Shown here: positions 9,521 to 18,600 of the stretch, one piece after another
Numbering within the stretch: position 1 is the stretch's first letter
Layout of the letters: every line of letters begins with the position of its first letter
Origin: Thermoplasmatota archaeon
GTDB taxonomy: Archaea; Thermoplasmatota; JAKEGO01
Reading direction: 5' to 3'
Length of the DNA: 64,000 bases
NCBI GenBank assembly: GCA_028279595.1
Contig: JANQNK010000013.1
Location: forward strand, 53,682-117,681
Program-made: the position numbers and the translations under genes
Notes under the pieces: generated by a model
Seen by the model: the letters and a program-made list of their open reading frames with translations, nothing else
Databases searched by the model: none
Told to the model about the DNA's origin: nothing

Positions 9521-10375
9521 ATGTCAGGCGTCACCGTTGCGAAGTACATAATCGAGGCGGCGCTCTTCTCGGCAGGCAAGTCCATAACGGTCGAGGAGCT
9601 GAGCGAAGCCACAGGACTGGACAGGCGGACCGTTCGCAAGGCCGCCAAGGAGCTCATCGATGAGTATTCCGGCAGGGACACCTCCCTGGTGGTGACGAAG
9701 ACCGCCACCGGGTTCGCCCTCGAGGTCAGGGCGAAGTACGCCAGGTACACGATGAAGCTGGCCGAACAGGAGATCCCGAGGATGGCCCTGAAGACCCTCG
9801 CCATCATAGCGTTCCACCAGCCGATCAAGCAGAGCAAGCTCAAGATGATGATAGGCGGCCGAGCCTACGAGGACGTCAAGGTCCTCCGGGAGATGGGATT
9901 GATAACCGTCAAACCGGACGGGCGGTCCTTCAGGCTCGAGACGTCAGGAAGATTCCCCGATTACTTCGGGATCGACCCCGATCCCGCCGAGATCAAGAAA
10001 CACCTCGCCGACCTCGTCGGTGTCACCCTACAGGTCGTTCCCGAGGGGGACGATGAGGAGGATGAGGCCGCGGAGGCCGAGGAAGAGGCCGCAGAAGCCG
10101 AGGACGGAACGGCCGGGGCTGCTGACGAGAAGGCCGCCGAACAGGAGGTCCAGGACGGAGAACCAGCGGAACCGGTGGTCGACGGGCCTGTTGACGAGCC
10201 CGAGGCCATTGTAGAGGGACCGGAAGACGAACCCGGGGATGAGCCAGACGATGAGGGGCCCGATGACCTACCCGATGAGGAACCGGCGGACGACCTTGAC
10301 GACGAGGACGCCAAGTACGGATCTGACGGGCTGAAGGCGGTCCAGGACGCCCTCCACGACGACGGGGGGATGTGA
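9521..10375 (+). CDS. scpB: ScpB-family chromosome segregation/condensation protein with acidic tail
   Basis: ScpB forms a complex with ScpA and SMC that helps organise and separate chromosomes. Residues 1-165 carry the two winged-helix domains typical of ScpB (YIIEAALFSAGKSITVEELSEATGL, then PRMALKTLAIIAFHQPIKQSKL and GGRAYEDVKVLREMGLI). Residues 175-284 are a low-complexity, very acidic tail rich in Glu, Asp, Ala and Pro that bacterial ScpB lacks at this length. No scpA or smc is in the window. It is followed after one base by purM and then dphB, probably as one transcript. Confidence 0.9.
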   Translation: MSGVTVAKYIIEAALFSAGKSITVEELSEATGLDRRTVRKAAKELIDEYSGRDTSLVVTKTATGFALEVRAKYARYTMKLAEQEIPRMALKTLAIIAFHQPIKQSKLKMMIGGRAYEDVKVLREMGLITVKPDGRSFRLETSGRFPDYFGIDPDPAEIKKHLADLVGVTLQVVPEGDDEEDEAAEAEEEAAEAEDGTAGAADEKAAEQEVQDGEPAEPVVDGPVDEPEAIVEGPEDEPGDEPDDEGPDDLPDEEPADDLDDEDAKYGSDGLKAVQDALHDDGGM

Positions 10376-10376
10376 T

Positions 10377-11378
10377 ATGCCCGGGACCTACAGGGAATCC
10401 GGCGTCGACGTGGAGCTCGAGTTCCAGGCGATATCCGGCCTCCTGAGGTCCCTCGAGGACGTCACACCTAGGCACGGCATCATATCAAGCCATTTCACGG
10501 GAATGATCGAGTTCGGGGACTACGCTCTATCACTCTGCACGGACGGCGTCGGCACGAAGGTCATACTCGCCAGGGACGTCGGGAAGCTCGACACCATCGG
10601 GATCGACTGCATCGCCATGAACGTCAATGACATGATATGCGCCGGCGTCAGACCGCTGGCCTTCGTCGATTACCTGGCCATGGAGCGGCCATCCCCCGAG
10701 GAGACCGAGCAGATCGGCAAGGGTCTCGCCAGGGGGGCTGAACTATCCGATATCAGTGTCATCGGCGGGGAGACCGCCTCGCTCCCCGAGATCGTGAAGG
10801 GCTTCGACCTGGCCGGTACCTGTCTTGGCTACGCCCGGAAGGACAGGCTCATCACGGGAGAGAAGGTCTCCGTCGGCGACCTCATCCTAGGCATCGAATC
10901 CACGGGGCCGCACTCCAACGGATACACCCTCATCAGAAAGGTCCTCGGTTCCCGCTACGGCGAGGAGTTCGGGGATTCGACCGTGGGCGAGACGCTCCTC
11001 GAGCCCACCGGGATATATGTCAAGGCGATCTTGGACCTCGTGGAGAAGGTCGATGTCCACGGGATCGCCCACATCACGGGCGGTGGCTACAGGAACGTGA
11101 CCCGCCTCAACCCGGGCCTCGGATACAGGTTCAGCACCCCCATCGACCCTCAGCCCATCTTCGGACTGATAAAGGACGCGGGCAACATATCGACCAGCGA
11201 GATGTACCGCACGTTCAACATGGGGATGGGGATGGCGGTCGTGGTCTCGCCCGAACATGGGAAGAAGGCCCTGAACATCCTCACCGACCATCACAGGGCC
11301 CAGGTCGTCGGAGAGGTGATCGAGGGCGAGGGGATCAGGGTGGAGCCAGAGCTTCTGACGCTTCCGAAGTACATGTGA
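10377..11378 (+). CDS. purM: Phosphoribosylformylglycinamidine cyclo-ligase
   Basis: PurM closes the imidazole ring in purine synthesis, making aminoimidazole ribotide from FGAM with ATP. The 333 residues include family motifs: YRESGVDVELEF at the N-terminus, LCTDGVGTKVILA, AMNVNDMICAGVRPLAFVDY, GGETASLPEI, GPHSNGYTLIRKVL and AHITGGGYRNVTRLNP. Length is normal. It starts one base after the scpB stop and its stop lies just before dphB, so the three genes look co-transcribed. Confidence 0.95.
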   Translation: MPGTYRESGVDVELEFQAISGLLRSLEDVTPRHGIISSHFTGMIEFGDYALSLCTDGVGTKVILARDVGKLDTIGIDCIAMNVNDMICAGVRPLAFVDYLAMERPSPEETEQIGKGLARGAELSDISVIGGETASLPEIVKGFDLAGTCLGYARKDRLITGEKVSVGDLILGIESTGPHSNGYTLIRKVLGSRYGEEFGDSTVGETLLEPTGIYVKAILDLVEKVDVHGIAHITGGGYRNVTRLNPGLGYRFSTPIDPQPIFGLIKDAGNISTSEMYRTFNMGMGMAVVVSPEHGKKALNILTDHHRAQVVGEVIEGEGIRVEPELLTLPKYM

Positions 11379-11383
11379 TTACG

Positions 11384-12127
11384 ATGGCACTCCACATAGT
11401 GGGGATCGGACTGGTCCCGCAGGACATAACCGTCCGCGGAATCGAGACGGCGAAGGCATGCACTAGGGTCTTTCTGGACGGCTACACATCGGTCCAGGTC
11501 GAGGACGGCCTGGTCTCCCTGCTGAAGGAGGACATCGAGACACTTGACAGGGACACGATCGAGTCCGACCAGCTCATCGAGATGGCCAGGGATGAGGAGG
11601 TCTGCCTTCTCGTACCCGGCGACGGGATGACCGCGACAACCCACCTCACCCTGGTGATGGACTGCGAGGAGAAGGGTGTCGACGTGGACGTCGTACCGGG
11701 AATATCCATCGCCACCGTCGTACCGGGCATGCTCGGCCTCCAGTGGTACAAGTTCGGCAGATCGACGACCGTTCCCTTCCCGCAGGAGGGATACGCTCCG
11801 GACAGTCCCTACCAGGCCATCAGGTCCAATCTGGAGACAGGCCTCCATACACTTGTACTCCTCGATATAAGGCCAGATGGGTTGATGACAGCTTCCGAGG
11901 GGCTCCAGCAACTTTTGGACATGGCAGCCAAGGCGGGCGGTACATTCGGGCCGGGAACCATCGTCGCGGCAGTATCGAGGGCCGGTGCGTTGGACCAGAT
12001 CGCCGTCGCCGGCAGTCTGGAGAACGTGATCGCCGCAGAATTGGGAGACCCGCCACACACCGTCGTGATACCAGGCGACCTCCATTTCATGGAGGAGGAC
12101 GCCCTGAAGCGATTCTGGATAGACTGA
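11384..12127 (+). CDS. dphB: Diphthine synthase (diphthamide biosynthesis methyltransferase)
   Basis: This SAM-dependent methyltransferase methylates the modified histidine of elongation factor 2 on the way to diphthamide, a modification found only in archaea and eukaryotes. The 247-residue protein has the tetrapyrrole-methylase fold with LHIVGIGLVPQDITVRGIE at the N-terminus, VCLLVPGDGMTATTH, VVPGISIATVVPGMLGLQWYKFG and FPQEGYAPDSPYQAI. The ATG at 11384 starts MALHIVGIGL as in homologues; an in-frame GTG at 11375 overlapping the purM stop would add three residues. Confidence 0.95.
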   Translation: MALHIVGIGLVPQDITVRGIETAKACTRVFLDGYTSVQVEDGLVSLLKEDIETLDRDTIESDQLIEMARDEEVCLLVPGDGMTATTHLTLVMDCEEKGVDVDVVPGISIATVVPGMLGLQWYKFGRSTTVPFPQEGYAPDSPYQAIRSNLETGLHTLVLLDIRPDGLMTASEGLQQLLDMAAKAGGTFGPGTIVAAVSRAGALDQIAVAGSLENVIAAELGDPPHTVVIPGDLHFMEEDALKRFWID

Positions 12128-12164
12128 ACTCTAGAAGGTTCGTAACTTTTCGATTAACAAGCGA

Positions 12165-12800
12165 TCAGCTGAACTTGGGCTGTCTCACCAGGGTCCAGAC
12201 ATGGTACTCGTCATGCATCCGGACGCCCGTGCCATCATCCTCGAAGCCTATGCCTCGTGACTCTATCCTGATGGTCCAGGTCCCATCCTCAGGTTCGTCG
12301 ATGAAGATCTGTTCCGTGTCCGAAAGGGATTCGTTGTGGCGCCTGTGGGCGGCCACCTTCGAATCTGGTCCCGTCACCCATATCTCGAGGTGCCTGTCAA
12401 GGTTCTTGAGCGCGTGCATGGTCGTGTTGACCTGGTTGTCATCGCCGATCGTGTTCTTGACAAGTGCCTGTATCGCTTCCCATCCGCTCTCGCTCGGGTT
12501 CAGCATGGTCAGGTTGTAGGATACGACCATTCTCGTGGTGCCTTCCTTGACCCTGAAGGATTTCTCGTCCTCCTTGTCGGTGAGGCCTGTCGGGTCGCCC
12601 TCGAGCAATGCGTTGAATATATCGGTAGGTGTGAAGTCGTACTTCCAGAAGTATGAATGGACCTCTACGTCCTCGTAGCCGATCTGCTTCTTCTCCTCTC
12701 CCTCTACGAACCTCTTCCAGAGCTGTACGTCCAGACAGCCCATCGAGGGGAGCAACAGCATCATCACGCAGATGAACGGGACAATGGCACGGCGGCTCAT
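12165..12800 (-). CDS. Secreted lipoprotein of unknown function
   Basis: I do not recognise the family. The 211-residue protein starts with a signal peptide ending in a lipobox-like LPSMGC at about residue 22, so it is probably a lipid-anchored, outward-facing protein. The rest is a soluble beta-rich domain with a C-terminal part (EPEDGTWTIRIESRGIGF) reminiscent of pre-peptidase or P-domain-like beta sandwiches, which is only an impression. It converges on dphB from the opposite strand with a 37 bp gap. Confidence 0.8.
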   Translation of the reverse strand: MSRRAIVPFICVMMLLLPSMGCLDVQLWKRFVEGEEKKQIGYEDVEVHSYFWKYDFTPTDIFNALLEGDPTGLTDKEDEKSFRVKEGTTRMVVSYNLTMLNPSESGWEAIQALVKNTIGDDNQVNTTMHALKNLDRHLEIWVTGPDSKVAAHRRHNESLSDTEQIFIDEPEDGTWTIRIESRGIGFEDDGTGVRMHDEYHVWTLVRQPKFS

Positions 12801-13011
12801 CGGTACAGTGCTAAGCCTTCAGGGTAAAAAAACGTTCTGGTGTCCATTGCCCCTGCGGAAGACCTCTCTGGACCAAGGAACGGTCCACGTCTTTCCTAGA
12901 AAACGCGCTCGACGACGCTTCATGCTGTCGTCGACGCGTCCCACTGGATCAGGCGTTCATTGTCATCGTCTCCGCAAACGTTTAATCCGGAGATGTCATC
13001 ACCTGGAGTAG

Positions 13012-14190
13012 ATGCTGGACCTCATCGCCATCGCCCTGACCATCGGATTCATCGCCTACTGCGGCCTGTCGTTCATACAGTTCAGGTACCAGAGGTATCT
13101 GGATCGGCACGGTGCGCGGAGGTTCCCGAAGACGAAGCGTTCTGTCAGCGTCGTCATGCCCATCCTCTCCGACGACCCGGAACTCGAGAAGTACATCGTG
13201 AGCGCGTGCGAGCAGGACTACCCCAACTACGACGTCCTGCTGGTGTCGAACGTCGAGGGAGAGCCAGGAGCGAGCGTCGGGATCGATGTGGCCTCCAGGT
13301 ATGACCACGTCCGGCATGTCTTCGTCGGAGCACACGATCCGGCCGAGCGGGTCGGCAAGAACCATGCGCTCCTCGGCTCCCTCGACCATATCGAGGGCGA
13401 GGTGGTCCTCTTCAGCGATGCGGACCTCGAGTTCGAAAGGGACTGGGTCCAGAGGATGGTGTCGCCCATCGGGAGGAAGCACAACGGCAGGGTCATCCGT
13501 GCGGTAGGTGCTCCGGTGATAGTGCTCGGCAGGAACCGCCTCGGCCGGTTCTTCACCCTCTCCTCGAACCTGGTGATGTACCTGGCGGCGTTCGCAAGGC
13601 AGAGCCAGACATTCCCTGCTTACCTTTCCGGGCATTCGATGGCCATAGAGAGGGAATTGGTCGTGAAGGAGGTCGCGCCTTACTGGACGGACACCTACAA
13701 CGACGACCTCATCCTGGCCTACGTCCTCCGCGAGCGGGATCACGCCCTGTATTACAATCCCGGGGTGATACTCCGACCCCAGGAGAACATGGCCTCGTGG
13801 AGCAGGCTGCACAAGAAGATAGTCCGGTGGGGGATCACGGTACGCAGGTTCCAGCACCCTGCGATGAGGAACGAACTGACACGCGGAGGGTTCCTGAACG
13901 GCCAGGTCGCCATAGGCCTTCCACTTTCAGTGGTCCTGTTCCTCCTCGGCTATCCTTGCTTGGCCTTGATCGTTCTGGGGGCATTCTACGTTCAAGCCGT
14001 TGTGTTCAGATACATCATAGCCCGTTCCGCCGGCGAAAGGTTCGGCGCATTGATCCTGGCCACACCGATAAGCTACACGATATTCATGACGGTCTTCGGT
14101 CATTACTACTTCTGGGGACGTCGGTTCACATGGGGCGGACACGACTACTACATCAAGGAGAGCTTCCGGATGGACGGAAGGACCGATTAG
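13012..14190 (+). CDS. Membrane glycosyltransferase family 2 (ceramide glucosyltransferase-like)
   Basis: This 392-residue enzyme should transfer a sugar to a lipid or similar acceptor at the membrane. It has an N-terminal membrane segment (LIAIALTIGFIAYCGLSF), and a GT-A domain with SVSVVMPILSDDPELEKYIVSACEQDY, the nucleotide-sugar metal motif FSDADLE (D-x-D) and the TYNDDLILA acid region. A KKIVRWG segment resembles the processive QxxRW signature, and two to three C-terminal hydrophobic segments follow. Substrate unknown. A TATA-like GTTTAATC about 25 bp before the ATG suggests a leaderless mRNA. Confidence 0.88.
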   Translation: MLDLIAIALTIGFIAYCGLSFIQFRYQRYLDRHGARRFPKTKRSVSVVMPILSDDPELEKYIVSACEQDYPNYDVLLVSNVEGEPGASVGIDVASRYDHVRHVFVGAHDPAERVGKNHALLGSLDHIEGEVVLFSDADLEFERDWVQRMVSPIGRKHNGRVIRAVGAPVIVLGRNRLGRFFTLSSNLVMYLAAFARQSQTFPAYLSGHSMAIERELVVKEVAPYWTDTYNDDLILAYVLRERDHALYYNPGVILRPQENMASWSRLHKKIVRWGITVRRFQHPAMRNELTRGGFLNGQVAIGLPLSVVLFLLGYPCLALIVLGAFYVQAVVFRYIIARSAGERFGALILATPISYTIFMTVFGHYYFWGRRFTWGGHDYYIKESFRMDGRTD

Positions 14191-14277
14191 TGCATCACAC
14201 TGATGCGTGTGTGTCTTTCCACACAGGCGATTTGAAGCCGTTTTCGGCACATTTCAAGAATAAACGCGGAAATCCGT

Positions 14278-14307
14278 GATTGCAAATAACCACAGTGGCT
14301 TTATATA
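14278..14307 (+). promoter_or_regulatory. Promoter with conserved upstream box
   Basis: The 16-mer GATTGCAAATAACCAC (14278-14293) is followed by TTTATATA at 14300. The same 16-mer with one change occurs at 31978-31993, at nearly the same distance from a TATA box and also in front of a DNA-binding regulator gene. It may be a regulator binding site or an extended BRE. Confidence 0.55.
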
Positions 14308-14356
14308 CCATAAATGAAAAAATAGGATACAAGGGAAACCGAGTGGTGGTCGGTGA

Positions 14357-14647
14357 ATGCAGTCAAAGAGCCCGAATGGAGGTCGGACGGACGCTCGCAA
14401 ACCCCCCAGCGGGGACAGGTCCCGGATACTGGAACTTATGGCCCAGAACGGCGACTCCATGGTGATGCCAGTCATGGAGTTCCGGCTCGGAAAGCCTTGA
14501 AGCGAGTTCGCGTGCGAAATCTGTGGCCTAGTGAGGGACGGCTACATCTCCCAGGAAGGGACCGTTATCACGGGGGACGTGATGCATCCGATGGTCCCGC
14601 AGTACAGGCTGACTGCGAAGGCGAGGGACGGTCTATCCCGACCGTAG
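14357..14647 (+). pseudogene. Winged-helix regulator gene interrupted by one in-frame TGA
   Basis: The reading frame starts at ATG 14357, runs 47 codons (…ILELMAQNGDSMVMPVMEFRLGKP), meets TGA at 14498-14500, and continues in the same frame for 47 more codons (SEFACEICGLVRDGYISQEG…VPQYRLTAKARDGLSRP) to TAG at 14645-14647. Aligned with the next gene, both halves match a single small winged-helix protein: IMEILANEP / ILELMAQNG, LRKP / LGKP, TEILIALEDAGMI / CEICGLVRDGYI, EYQITAKGREAF / QYRLTAKARDGL. So this is a paralogue with a nonsense codon in the middle. It is a recent pseudogene, a sequencing error, or a read-through gene. A good promoter (14278-14307) precedes it. Confidence 0.75.
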
Positions 14648-14938
14648 GTGAACGGAGTGGCGACGAGGAAGCAATTCGCGAAGGAGCATATCGCGATCAT
14701 GGAGATCCTGGCAAATGAGCCGAACGGCTGTATCTACCTGCCGAGGCTCGAGGCCAAGCTCCGAAAACCGGTGACGGACTTCACCGAGATACTCATCGCC
14801 CTCGAGGATGCGGGCATGATCACCCATGACCCGCCGATAGACCTACCGAGTCTGTCGTTCACCATCCTGTTCGAATACCAGATCACCGCGAAAGGACGAG
14901 AGGCCTTCAACGAGGCGAAGAACAACGGCTCCGATTGA
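14648..14938 (+). CDS. Small winged-helix DNA-binding protein
   Basis: A 96-residue protein with the pattern of a winged-helix transcription regulator: IAIMEILANEPNGCIYLPRLEAKL, the recognition-helix region VTDFTEILIALEDAGMI, and a wing-like FTILFEYQITAKGREAF. The GTG start directly follows the TAG of the interrupted upstream paralogue, so the pair is one transcription unit driven from 14278-14307. Target unknown. Confidence 0.8.
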   Translation: MNGVATRKQFAKEHIAIMEILANEPNGCIYLPRLEAKLRKPVTDFTEILIALEDAGMITHDPPIDLPSLSFTILFEYQITAKGREAFNEAKNNGSD

Positions 14939-14986
14939 CGCGATCTCCACTCCGATGACCACCGCCATCCTCTCAAGAAGCTCGCG

Positions 14987-15646
14987 TCAGTCGGGGCAAA
15001 CATTCTCGAACGGTCTTATGAACTCCAGAATGTCAGACAGGTCGTCGGAGAAGACCGTCCTGTCCGCGCCATCCGAGACCGATTTCTCCCTCGGATTGAA
15101 CGCGATAGAGAGGTCGCTCATGTCGAACATCGGGATGTCCACAGGGCTGTCGCCGATCGATATTATCCTCTCGACCTCTCCGATCCTTCCAAGGATGACC
15201 CTGAGCGGTGCCCCCTTGTTCAGCAGCGGGACCCTGAGGACGCCCCGCCCCGTCAGTTGTCCATCCTCGGTCGTCTCGAGCCCGTTGGCCACCGAATGGT
15301 CGATAGAGAGCTCCTCTGCCAGGCGGTTCGCCAGCAGGTCGAGCCCGCCGGATACGATCACGATGATGTAACCGCAGCCCTGAAGGTAGGATACCACGGT
15401 CTCGGCGCCCTTCATCAGTGGGATGTTCTCGACGATGTGCTCGATCTCGTCAACGGTCTCTATCCCGCGTTCGGACCACAACCTGATGTCCGACGCCATG
15501 AACTCGTGGTCGTCTATGCGCCCGCTCTTGTAGGCCAGATAACCCTTCTCGTTGTCGGTGTCGAGGGCCCGGTGAACGGTGGCCCATGAACTCACGCCCT
15601 GTACCAGAACGCCATCCATGTCGAAAACGGCCACCTTCTCTCCCAT
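14987..15646 (-). CDS. HAD-superfamily phosphatase, phosphoserine phosphatase-like
   Basis: The 219-residue protein has the HAD catalytic motif FDMDGVL (both aspartates present), motif II with IVIVSGGLDLLANRLAEEL, and motif III/IV IISIGDSPVDIPMFDMSDLSIAF. The cap region between them resembles SerB-type phosphatases, so dephosphorylation of phosphoserine or a similar small substrate is likely. The ATG at 15646 lies about 27 bp from a TATA-like TGTATTTAAC near 15673. It converges on the winged-helix pair. Confidence 0.88.
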   Translation of the reverse strand: MGEKVAVFDMDGVLVQGVSSWATVHRALDTDNEKGYLAYKSGRIDDHEFMASDIRLWSERGIETVDEIEHIVENIPLMKGAETVVSYLQGCGYIIVIVSGGLDLLANRLAEELSIDHSVANGLETTEDGQLTGRGVLRVPLLNKGAPLRVILGRIGEVERIISIGDSPVDIPMFDMSDLSIAFNPREKSVSDGADRTVFSDDLSDILEFIRPFENVCPD

Positions 15647-15692
15647 GTGGCAGTAAGCCTGTATCCTGTTAAATACATTTTCCGCTGAACGG

Positions 15693-18600
15693 TCATTCCT
15701 CGATGACCTCGACGTCTAGAACCTCCACGTCCATGACGTCGCCTGGAGGGGGCGGGAGCACCTGCCCTGGCGGAGGCGGCAACCCCATGTCTGGAGGTGA
15801 CGGAGGCACCGTCATATCGGTCGGTGGAGGCGGCAAGTCCATCTCCCGGATACTCTCCCTCCTTCCCTTCCCTCCGACAAGGCTCAATACCAGCAGGACA
15901 GCCAGACCGATGAATATGAACGCAGCTGCGCAGACAAGGTCATTATCCTCGCCCTTGTCCTCGTCCACGGCCGACCTCACGTTGAACGTCAACATCCCGA
16001 CATCGCTCCCCCCGGAGGCGTCGGTGACGTGTATGTAAAGGATGTACGTACCGGGTTCCAGGTGTCGTGTGTCGATGGAGATCGAGACAGTTCCCGTAGA
16101 CCATGAGAGATCGGTGCTATCCATCTCTAAGACGTGGGTGCCACTTGCGTCCCTCAGGTCCGCCGAGACCGAGACGATGTCCTCGAGACCGTCCAGATCG
16201 TCCACGGTGACCTCGATCATAACTGTCCCTCCCTTTCTGACGTCATCGGGGTCCGTTCCTACAGTTACTGTCGGGCTGTGGTTCACATCTGGCTTCGTGT
16301 TGTTCACCGTGACGTAGAGAGATGTGGAGTTTGTGGCACCGCTATCGTCCTCCACTGTCGCGGTGATAATGATGGTATCGTACAGGATCAGCGATGAGTT
16401 CCAGTCGACATGCCAAGTGGAAAGACCGCTGGTTTCGAGGTCCACATCATCCACGGTGACGGTCACGGTGACCAGTTCCAGGTCACCGCCTGCATATCCC
16501 CATATCGGGACCATGCCGGAGACAGTATCGCCAAGGTTCGGTGACTCGATCCCGATCCACGGGGGTTCCGGGATGTAGTTGTCCACGGTGACGACGATAC
16601 CGTCGCTCCCGGTATCACCCTCCTCATCCTCCACCTGGACCTCTATGGTGACCTCCTCGTTGTCGTTCTTGGACGTATCCCATTCGTAGGACCATCCGGA
16701 GGTCCCGTCGCATAGCTTCCAGGACCCGCCGTCGATCCTGATCCTCACCCTGTCGATGTCGTCGTTCCCGTCCGCGTCGTGGGCGGTCCCGTTGATCCAG
16801 ACGGTTCCGTTGACCGTAGAACCGTTCTCCGGGCTGTCGATGATGATCGTTGGCGCTGTGTTCTCTCCAGGTTCAGGATGTACGATCTTCACCCTTCCGT
16901 CGGAGAACGCATGGGCCTGAGAGCCGTTGGCATCGTCGACGACGGCGTAGATGTAGTATCTCCCTTCCGGGACATCGGTCGTGTCCCAGTCCCATTCCGA
17001 GAGGTCGGCCCTTATCCAGTTGCTCGTGATATTGACCCCGCCTCCGACCTGGTGGTCCTCGTCGTACTGGAGCCTGATGTATACGGTGTCGCCGTCCTCG
17101 TCATCGGCCGTCCACGTGATGGTGAACTCCTCGTTCGCGGTATTGTTCTTCTTCGGATCAGGATCGTGTATCTTGATCGTCGGCCTGTGGTTCTTCGGCT
17201 CCGACCCACCGGGGTGGTCCACCGTCAGCACTCCCGGACTCCAGGCTTCTGCGGTGAAAGCCCCGTCGGTCAGCAGGATGTAAACGTAGTAGTCCCCGTT
17301 CGGAACGCTTCCAAGGTCCCATTCGTACGACCCATCATCGCCGACCCCGGTCTTGACGATCTCGAGGTCCGAACCCGATGTTGATACGTCGAAGTAGATG
17401 TCCACGATAGCTTCTGAGGACGCATTCCCGGTGGTCCATTCGATCGTATACTCTTCGTCGGCCTCGGCACCCCCCTGCGGAGGCGATGTGATCCCTATGG
17501 AGGGAGCCTGATCGACCGTCAAGGGCCCCTCGCTCCACGATGACGCCGAATCCTTTCCGTCAGAGACCTCGATCAGTATCCAGTAATCGCCCTCATCCAC
17601 TCCCGAAACGTTCCAGTGATAGGATGTGACGTTCACCAGACCTTCTGTGACAAGCGTCAGGTTCACCTTGTCCGTCGAGATGAAGATCGAGAACTCGAGG
17701 AGGTCCCCGTCAGGGTCCTGTGCGCTCCATGTGATGTTGTAAATATCATGTGTTACGTCCGAATCGCCGTCGGGCTCAAGGATTTCGATCGACGGCGGCC
17801 TGTTGTTGTCGACGATGATCGTTCGGCTGATGACCTGATGGCTGGCGTTGACCGCCGTGACATTCGCGATGACGACGTAATGGCCGTCAGGGACACCCGA
17901 CACGTTCCATGTGTACCTGAACTCGTTCGATAGTACCGTTATCGCCGTCGCGTTCGCCGTGTCGTTGACCTGTCCATATGACAGGTTCACACTGAGATCG
18001 TCCCCGTCGAGGTCGGTCGCGTACCAGATGAACTCGATCTCGTCCTTCACTGTCACATTTGTCCTGGGGTCGATGAACAGAATCCTCGGTGGATGGTTGG
18101 GACCGGCCGGACCGTCGGAATGCCACGGATCGTATTCGGTGAGGTCGTCCACGGGGTCCCCGCTCCCGGAGCCATGGCCGGACGGTCCATCGGAGGCCCC
18201 CCAGTAGTTCCATCTTGCGTCGGTATAGCCGTTGAACGAGTTAGAGACACCCTCCTCGTTGTTCTGGAACGTGTTGTTCCTGAGGATCATGCTCAGTCCC
18301 TGGTTCTGTCCGTTGTAGTGGGTTATCTTCTGGTTGCCGATGTAGGTGTTGTTCTCCACCCTCGGGACGTCGCCGTTGAATATCGCACCGAAACCGCTGT
18401 TGGCTACCAGGTTATGGTATACAGAAATGTTGGAGTGGTCGGTCTCCGTCATCGCACCGGCACGACATCCGACGTAGATATTATCGTGGATCTCCGCGTC
18501 CAGCTCCTGGAAGACGAATCCTGTTGCCGACTCGTAGCAGACGTTGTCCCTGACCGTTGCGTCCTCGTTTGCCACGTAGGAACTGACGACGACGGCCCCA

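Noticed and set aside
14498..14500. TGA read as selenocysteine or tryptophan
   Set aside because: Other genes in the window end normally with TGA, no selenocysteine element is seen after it, and a winged-helix regulator has no need for selenocysteine.
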